Of a DNA stretch of 10,180 nt, positions 6,394-10,180 are shown in pieces (the stretch's first letter is position 1; every line of letters starts with the position of its first letter). The notes beneath the pieces are model-generated. The model searched no databases, had not been told where the DNA came from, and saw only the letters and a list, made by a program, of their open reading frames with translations. Position numbers and translations under genes: made by a program. The stretch spans positions 1 to 10,180 of the forward strand of contig JAAELZ010000031.1 of NCBI GenBank assembly GCA_024226105.1, read 5' to 3'. The DNA is from Pseudomonadota bacterium (GTDB lineage Bacteria; Pseudomonadota; Gammaproteobacteria; Arenicellales; Poriferihabitantaceae).

Positions 6394-8295
6394 TTGAACC
6401 AGAGCAATGAGCTGATGACAAAGGCAACAGCAACCAATCGTGCCTTTATGTCCGGCAACGAAGCGCTTGCGCGCGGAGCCTATGAAGCCGGTTGCCGGGT
6501 GGCGGCGGCCTATCCGGGAACGCCTTCAACGGAGGTTCTTGAATATACCAGTCAGTACAAAGAGATTTATACCGAGTGGTCGGTGAACGAAAAAGTCTCT
6601 CTTGAAGTGGCAATTGGTGCTTCCCTGGCGGGAAGCCGTACCTTGTGCGCGATGAAACACGTAGGCTTGAACGTTGCTTCAGATGCGCTGATGACCGATA
6701 CCCTGATCGGCATTCAGGGTGGCCTGGTGCTTGCGGTAGCGGATGATGTGGGTTTATCGTCTTCCCAGAACGAGCAGGATTCCCGTTTCTGGGGGCGCTT
6801 TGCACATGTGCCAATACTGGAGCCGGCTGACTCTCAGGAAACCTATGAAATGGTTCAGTATGGTTTTGAATTATCAGAGCGCTTTAATACCCCGGTGATT
6901 CTTCGTTTAACGACGCGGGTCTGCCACGTAAAAAGCGTGATTAGTCTTGGGGAGCGGGTCGAGCACGCCGTCAGCGGATTTATAAAAGATCCGACCCGGC
7001 TGGTGATGACGCCGGCGAATGCCAAACCTCGCATCCCGATGATGTATGAACGTGAAGATCGATTACGCGAATACGGGGAGTCCAAATGTGTCCTGAATAA
7101 AGTATTTGAAGGCAGTGATACGCGTATCGGTTTTGTTACCTCAGGCCCCGCAGCCTTGCATACCCGGGAAAGCTTTCCGGATGCGCCGATGCTGAAAATG
7201 GGGCTCAGTTACCCACCACCAATAGAAAAAATCCGTGCATTTGCCCAGACGGTTGATCAGCTGGTGGTGGTAGAAGAGACAGAGCCCCTGCTTGAGACTG
7301 AACTCAAAGCCGCTGGAATCGAGGTAATAGGCAAGCAGATTCTCCCGCGCTGGGGTGAGCTTTCGCCTAACATACTGCGCCCTGCGCTTGCCAGATTTCT
7401 GGGTGAGCCTGAGCCGGCTACGATTGAACCTGAAGTGGAACCCATTTCGGTAAAAGTAAACCTGCCTTCCTTAAAAGAGGGCCTGTTCCCGCGCCCGCCG
7501 ACCATGTGCGTGGCTTGCCCGCACCTGGGGATTTATTACACCCTGTCCAAGGTTAAAAATACCATCATTTCAGGTGATATAGGCTGCTATACACTGGGCG
7601 CCGGGCATCCGTGCGATGTCATGGATACCCGTGTGTGTATGGGTGCCTCAATGGGTGTCGCGCTGGGGCTGGACAAAGGCCGTGGCGAATCTGATGAGAA
7701 TAAAAGCATACTGGCAGTAATTGGTGATTCAACCTTCATGCATATGGGTATGCAGGGTTTACTGGATATCACTTATAACAAAGGCAATGTGACGATATTG
7801 CTGCTGGATAACCGTGCCGTGGGTATGACGGGTGGTCAGGAGAATCCGGGTAGCGGGCGCGATATTCACGGGCAGGACGCGCAGCGCATCGATTTTAGAA
7901 AATTGTGTGAAGCGCTGGGTGTGAACCCTGAGCGTATCCGTGAAGTCAATCCCTACGAACTGCCAACTTTATTCAAGGCCATACGCCAGGAAGTGAAAAT
8001 TAACGAACCCTCCGTGGTCATTACCGATCAACCTTGCGTGCTGGTGGATTACTACAAGCAGAAACCTGCGTTGACCGTCAATGATGAACTGTGTACTGGC
8101 TGCAAGAACTGTCTTGACCTGGGCTGCCCGGCAATTCTGGTCACCCGTCGTGAGACGGTGGTGAAACCTAATGGTAGCACCAAGGAACTGGCTTTTGTCA
8201 GAATAGAATCTGAGGTGTGTACGGGCTGTGATTTGTGTCCAAAAACCTGCGGCCCGGATGCCATGGTCCCACTTGAGGGTTTTATTCGTGACTAA
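6394..8295 (+). CDS. iorA: indolepyruvate ferredoxin oxidoreductase, alpha subunit
   Basis: A 633-residue cytoplasmic, thiamine diphosphate- and iron-sulfur-dependent enzyme subunit. With IorB it converts aryl pyruvates plus CoA to arylacetyl-CoA and CO2, reducing a low-potential carrier such as ferredoxin. The N-terminal pyrimidine-binding domain has FMSGNEALARGAYEAG (19-34), AAYPGTPSTEVLEY (38-51) and CAMKHVGLNVASDALMTD (85-102). A central domain follows (about 200-340). The pyrophosphate-binding domain has MCVACPHLGIYY (371-382), SGDIGCYTLG (393-402) and the ThDP motif GDSTF...LLDN (444-473). The tail holds two ferredoxin motifs: Cys567/570/573/578 (C-x2-C-x2-C-x4-C-P) and Cys609/612/615/619 (C-x2-C-x2-C-x3-C-G-P). 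Length matches bacterial and archaeal IorA. The start is TTG at 6394 with a good Shine-Dalgarno. It overlaps iorB by 8 bp and leads an operon with paaK. Substrate preference among indole-, phenyl- and hydroxyphenylpyruvate cannot be read from sequence. Confidence 0.95.
   Translation: MNQSNELMTKATATNRAFMSGNEALARGAYEAGCRVAAAYPGTPSTEVLEYTSQYKEIYTEWSVNEKVSLEVAIGASLAGSRTLCAMKHVGLNVASDALMTDTLIGIQGGLVLAVADDVGLSSSQNEQDSRFWGRFAHVPILEPADSQETYEMVQYGFELSERFNTPVILRLTTRVCHVKSVISLGERVEHAVSGFIKDPTRLVMTPANAKPRIPMMYEREDRLREYGESKCVLNKVFEGSDTRIGFVTSGPAALHTRESFPDAPMLKMGLSYPPPIEKIRAFAQTVDQLVVVEETEPLLETELKAAGIEVIGKQILPRWGELSPNILRPALARFLGEPEPATIEPEVEPISVKVNLPSLKEGLFPRPPTMCVACPHLGIYYTLSKVKNTIISGDIGCYTLGAGHPCDVMDTRVCMGASMGVALGLDKGRGESDENKSILAVIGDSTFMHMGMQGLLDITYNKGNVTILLLDNRAVGMTGGQENPGSGRDIHGQDAQRIDFRKLCEALGVNPERIREVNPYELPTLFKAIRQEVKINEPSVVITDQPCVLVDYYKQKPALTVNDELCTGCKNCLDLGCPAILVTRRETVVKPNGSTKELAFVRIESEVCTGCDLCPKTCGPDAMVPLEGFIRD
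8275..8279 (+). promoter_or_regulatory. ribosome-binding site of iorB (supports a GTG start)
   Basis: GAGGG inside the end of iorA lies 8 nt before GTG at 8288. It supports that start over the open frame extending upstream into iorA, which would add 20 residues not typical of the family. Confidence 0.65.
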
Positions 8296-8893
8296 TTCAA
8301 ATGCTCGCCCGACGAATATCCTGGTTGCCGGTATCGGCGGGCAGGGCGTAATGACCGCCGCGGAAATTCTCGCGCAGACCGCTCTCTCACAGGATTACGA
8401 TGTAAAAAAGACCGAAGTTGCGGGTATGGCACAGCGCGGTGGCGTGGTGACCTCGCACGTGCGTTTCGGAGAAAAAATCAATTCACCCGCGATTCCCGAA
8501 GGTGAAGCAGATTTGATCATTGGCTTTGAGCCTGCTGAAGCGGCGCGCTGGCTGGATCAATTGAGACCCGGTGGCGCAATTCTGGTGAATCAAAACCGCC
8601 AGGAACCCCCCATTGTCAGCATCGGCATGTTCAGTTATCCGGATGACCCGGTCGGGGATATTGCAAAACGTGGTGTGGAAATTCATTCTTTTGATGCAAC
8701 CGAGATTGCCAAGAAGCTGGGCAATGTACGGCTGGTGAATACTGTGATGCTCGGCGCGAGTGCACGCTACCTGCCGTTCTCGGCAGATATATTGAAAGAC
8801 GCCATTCTGACCCGGTTTAGAGCACGCAAACCACAACTGGTGGAAATTAATGAGCAGGCCTTTGCCGCCGGGCAGGAACTGGTAGCAAATTAG
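8288..8893 (+). CDS. iorB: indolepyruvate ferredoxin oxidoreductase, beta subunit
   Basis: A 201-residue subunit of the 2-oxoacid:acceptor oxidoreductase gamma-domain family. NILVAGIGGQGVMTAAEILA (10-29) is the glycine-rich opening of the fold. KTEVAGMAQRGGVVTSHVRF (41-60) is the signature segment with the conserved A-Q-R-G-G motif. ADLIIGFEPAEAARWLDQL (74-92) follows. It completes the active site with IorA and has no iron-sulfur cysteines of its own. The GTG start overlaps the iorA stop by 8 bp, so the two subunits should be made in a coupled way. The single-domain length matches two-subunit IOR enzymes, as opposed to the long fused form of some aerobic bacteria. The downstream gap to paaK is 14 bp. 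Confidence 0.93.
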   Translation: MTNSNARPTNILVAGIGGQGVMTAAEILAQTALSQDYDVKKTEVAGMAQRGGVVTSHVRFGEKINSPAIPEGEADLIIGFEPAEAARWLDQLRPGGAILVNQNRQEPPIVSIGMFSYPDDPVGDIAKRGVEIHSFDATEIAKKLGNVRLVNTVMLGASARYLPFSADILKDAILTRFRARKPQLVEINEQAFAAGQELVAN

Positions 8894-8907
8894 GGTGTAA
8901 ATGAATT

Positions 8908-10180
8908 ATGAGTAAAAAAGACCCGGGACAACTCGACGCAATCGAAAAGGCAAGTATCGACGAGCTTCGCGCTTTGCAACTCGAACGCATGAAATGGAGT
9001 TTGTCTCACGCCTACGAAAATGTGCCATTTTATAAAGCCGGGTTTGATGCGCAGGGGGTACATCCTGATGATTTGAACAAGCTGGAAGATCTGGCGAAAT
9101 TCCCCTTCACGCTTAAAAAGGACCTTCGTGATAATTATCCCTTTGGCATGTTTGCTGTGCCGCGCGAGCAGGTGGTGCGAGTGCATGCCTCATCCGGGAC
9201 AACCGGCAAACCGACCGTGGTGGGTTATACAAAGAACGATATCGATATGTGGGCCGATATGATGGCGCGTTCGATTCGCGCCGCCGGTGGCCGCCCGGGT
9301 GATATTTGCCATATTTCCTATGGCTACGGTTTATTTACCGGTGGTCTCGGAGCGCATTATGGCGCTGAACGACTGGGCTGCACGGTGGTTCCAATGTCAG
9401 GTGGCCAGACCGGAAAACAGGTTCAGTTGATCAAGGATTTTAAGCCCCGGATCATTATGGTGACGCCGTCGTATAGCCTTAATTTGGCGGATGAGCTTGA
9501 ACGCCAGGGCGTCAGTCCGGAGGAGTGTTCGCTGAAAATCGGCTTATTCGGTGCCGAACCGTGGACAAATCAGATGCGTGCCGAAATAGAGCAGCGCCTC
9601 GGTATTGATGCGATGGACCTATACGGCCTGTCTGAGATCATTGGCCCGGGCGTAGCGCAGGAGTGTCTTGAGACCAAAGACGGCCCGACCCTCTGGGAAG
9701 ATCATTTTTATCCGGAAGTTATAGACCCGGATACGGGCGAAGTGCTGGAAGACGGGCAACAGGGTGAACTGGTTTTTACCTCGTTGAGCAAAGAAGCTTT
9801 TCCGATTATTCGTTACCGAACCCGGGATTTGACTCGCCTGCTGGCCGGTACGGCACGCACTATGCGTCGAATGGATAAAATTACCGGGCGTACCGATGAC
9901 ATGATGATCATTCGCGGGGTAAATGTTTTCCCAAGCCAGATCGAGGAAATCCTGCTGCAACAGGAGGCCATGGCGCCACATTATCAGATTGTAATGTCAC
10001 GCGACAATAATATGGTCGGAATTACCGTAAACGCGGAAGCGCGACCGGGTACGGGCGACGCAGACAGAGAAAAGCTGGCTGACCACGTCTCAGAATCAAT
10101 TAAAGAATTTATTGGCATCAGCGCAAACGTCAATATCCTGCCGGAAGGCGAGGTACCGCGTTCCGCGGGCAAAGCGCAGC
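8908..10180 (+). CDS. paaK: phenylacetate-CoA ligase family protein (3' end outside window)
   Basis: An AMP-forming ligase that activates phenylacetate or related arylacetates with ATP and CoA. The visible 424 residues lack only a short tail, since family members are about 430-440 long. Motifs: the adenylate-forming P-loop HASSGTTGKPT (93-103), the substrate-pocket region YGYGLFTGGLGAHYGAERLG (138-157), FGAEPWT (214-220), DLYGLSEIIGPGVAQEC (237-253), IRYRTRDLT (301-309, ribose-binding Asp307) and GRTDDMMIIRGVNVFPSQIEE (327-347). The C-terminal motif PRSAGKA (417-423) carries the likely adenylation lysine, Lys422. ATG at 8908 follows AGGGTG, which overlaps the iorB stop. An ATG at 8901 is out of frame and closes after four codons. 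The place behind iorAB suggests that it handles indoleacetate, phenylacetate or hydroxyphenylacetate. No paaABCDE oxygenase genes are visible, so the fate of the thioester is not shown. Confidence 0.93.
   Translation, partial: MSKKDPGQLDAIEKASIDELRALQLERMKWSLSHAYENVPFYKAGFDAQGVHPDDLNKLEDLAKFPFTLKKDLRDNYPFGMFAVPREQVVRVHASSGTTGKPTVVGYTKNDIDMWADMMARSIRAAGGRPGDICHISYGYGLFTGGLGAHYGAERLGCTVVPMSGGQTGKQVQLIKDFKPRIIMVTPSYSLNLADELERQGVSPEECSLKIGLFGAEPWTNQMRAEIEQRLGIDAMDLYGLSEIIGPGVAQECLETKDGPTLWEDHFYPEVIDPDTGEVLEDGQQGELVFTSLSKEAFPIIRYRTRDLTRLLAGTARTMRRMDKITGRTDDMMIIRGVNVFPSQIEEILLQQEAMAPHYQIVMSRDNNMVGITVNAEARPGTGDADREKLADHVSESIKEFIGISANVNILPEGEVPRSAGKAQ

Noticed and set aside
8228..8287. Longer IorB starting inside iorA
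   Set aside because: These residues are translated from iorA coding sequence in another frame and do not fit the family; GTG at 8288 has a good Shine-Dalgarno.
8901..8915. Four-codon open frame overlapping the paaK start
   Set aside because: Too short to judge, with nothing to suggest a regulatory leader peptide.

Overview
The window looks like chromosomal sequence from a proteobacterium, most likely a gammaproteobacterium. This rests on gene types (a full-length Uup ABC-F ATPase with its C-terminal extension, a periplasmic DsbA with a CPHC active site, a TatT-associated TRAP transporter) and on moderate base composition with dense gene packing. The sequence alone does not allow a genus call. 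There is no phage, insertion sequence, CRISPR array, tRNA or rRNA gene in the window.

Region 1 (2-3349, + strand) is a four-gene TRAP transporter cluster: the 3' part of a tatT-like gene, a dctP-type solute-binding protein, dctQ and dctM. The genes are nearly abutting or overlapping. The exception is a 94-bp gap between dctP and dctQ that holds a REP-like stem-loop. The binding protein has tryptophan where classical TRAP binding proteins carry the carboxylate-clamping arginine. Together with the TatT partner, this suggests a ligand that is not a simple C4-dicarboxylate or sialic acid type acid.

Region 2 (3366-5963, - strand) holds dsbA followed by uup, convergent with the TRAP cluster. A strong intrinsic terminator after dsbA sits only 24 bp upstream of the uup start codon. 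This leaves very little room for a separate uup promoter and 5' leader.

Region 3 (5964-6393) is a 430-bp AT-rich divergent intergenic region with no convincing gene.

Region 4 (6394-10180, + strand) is an operon of iorA, iorB and paaK; paaK runs off the right edge. IorAB would oxidatively decarboxylate aryl pyruvates (from Trp, Phe and Tyr transamination) to arylacetyl-CoA with a low-potential electron carrier. The PaaK-type ligase would make the same class of thioester from free arylacetates. The three genes therefore converge on an arylacetyl-CoA pool. All of these families are known. The most interesting points are the TatT-linked TRAP system with its altered binding site, the stem-loop inside that operon, the terminator/start arrangement at dsbA-uup, and the pairing of IorAB with a CoA ligase.
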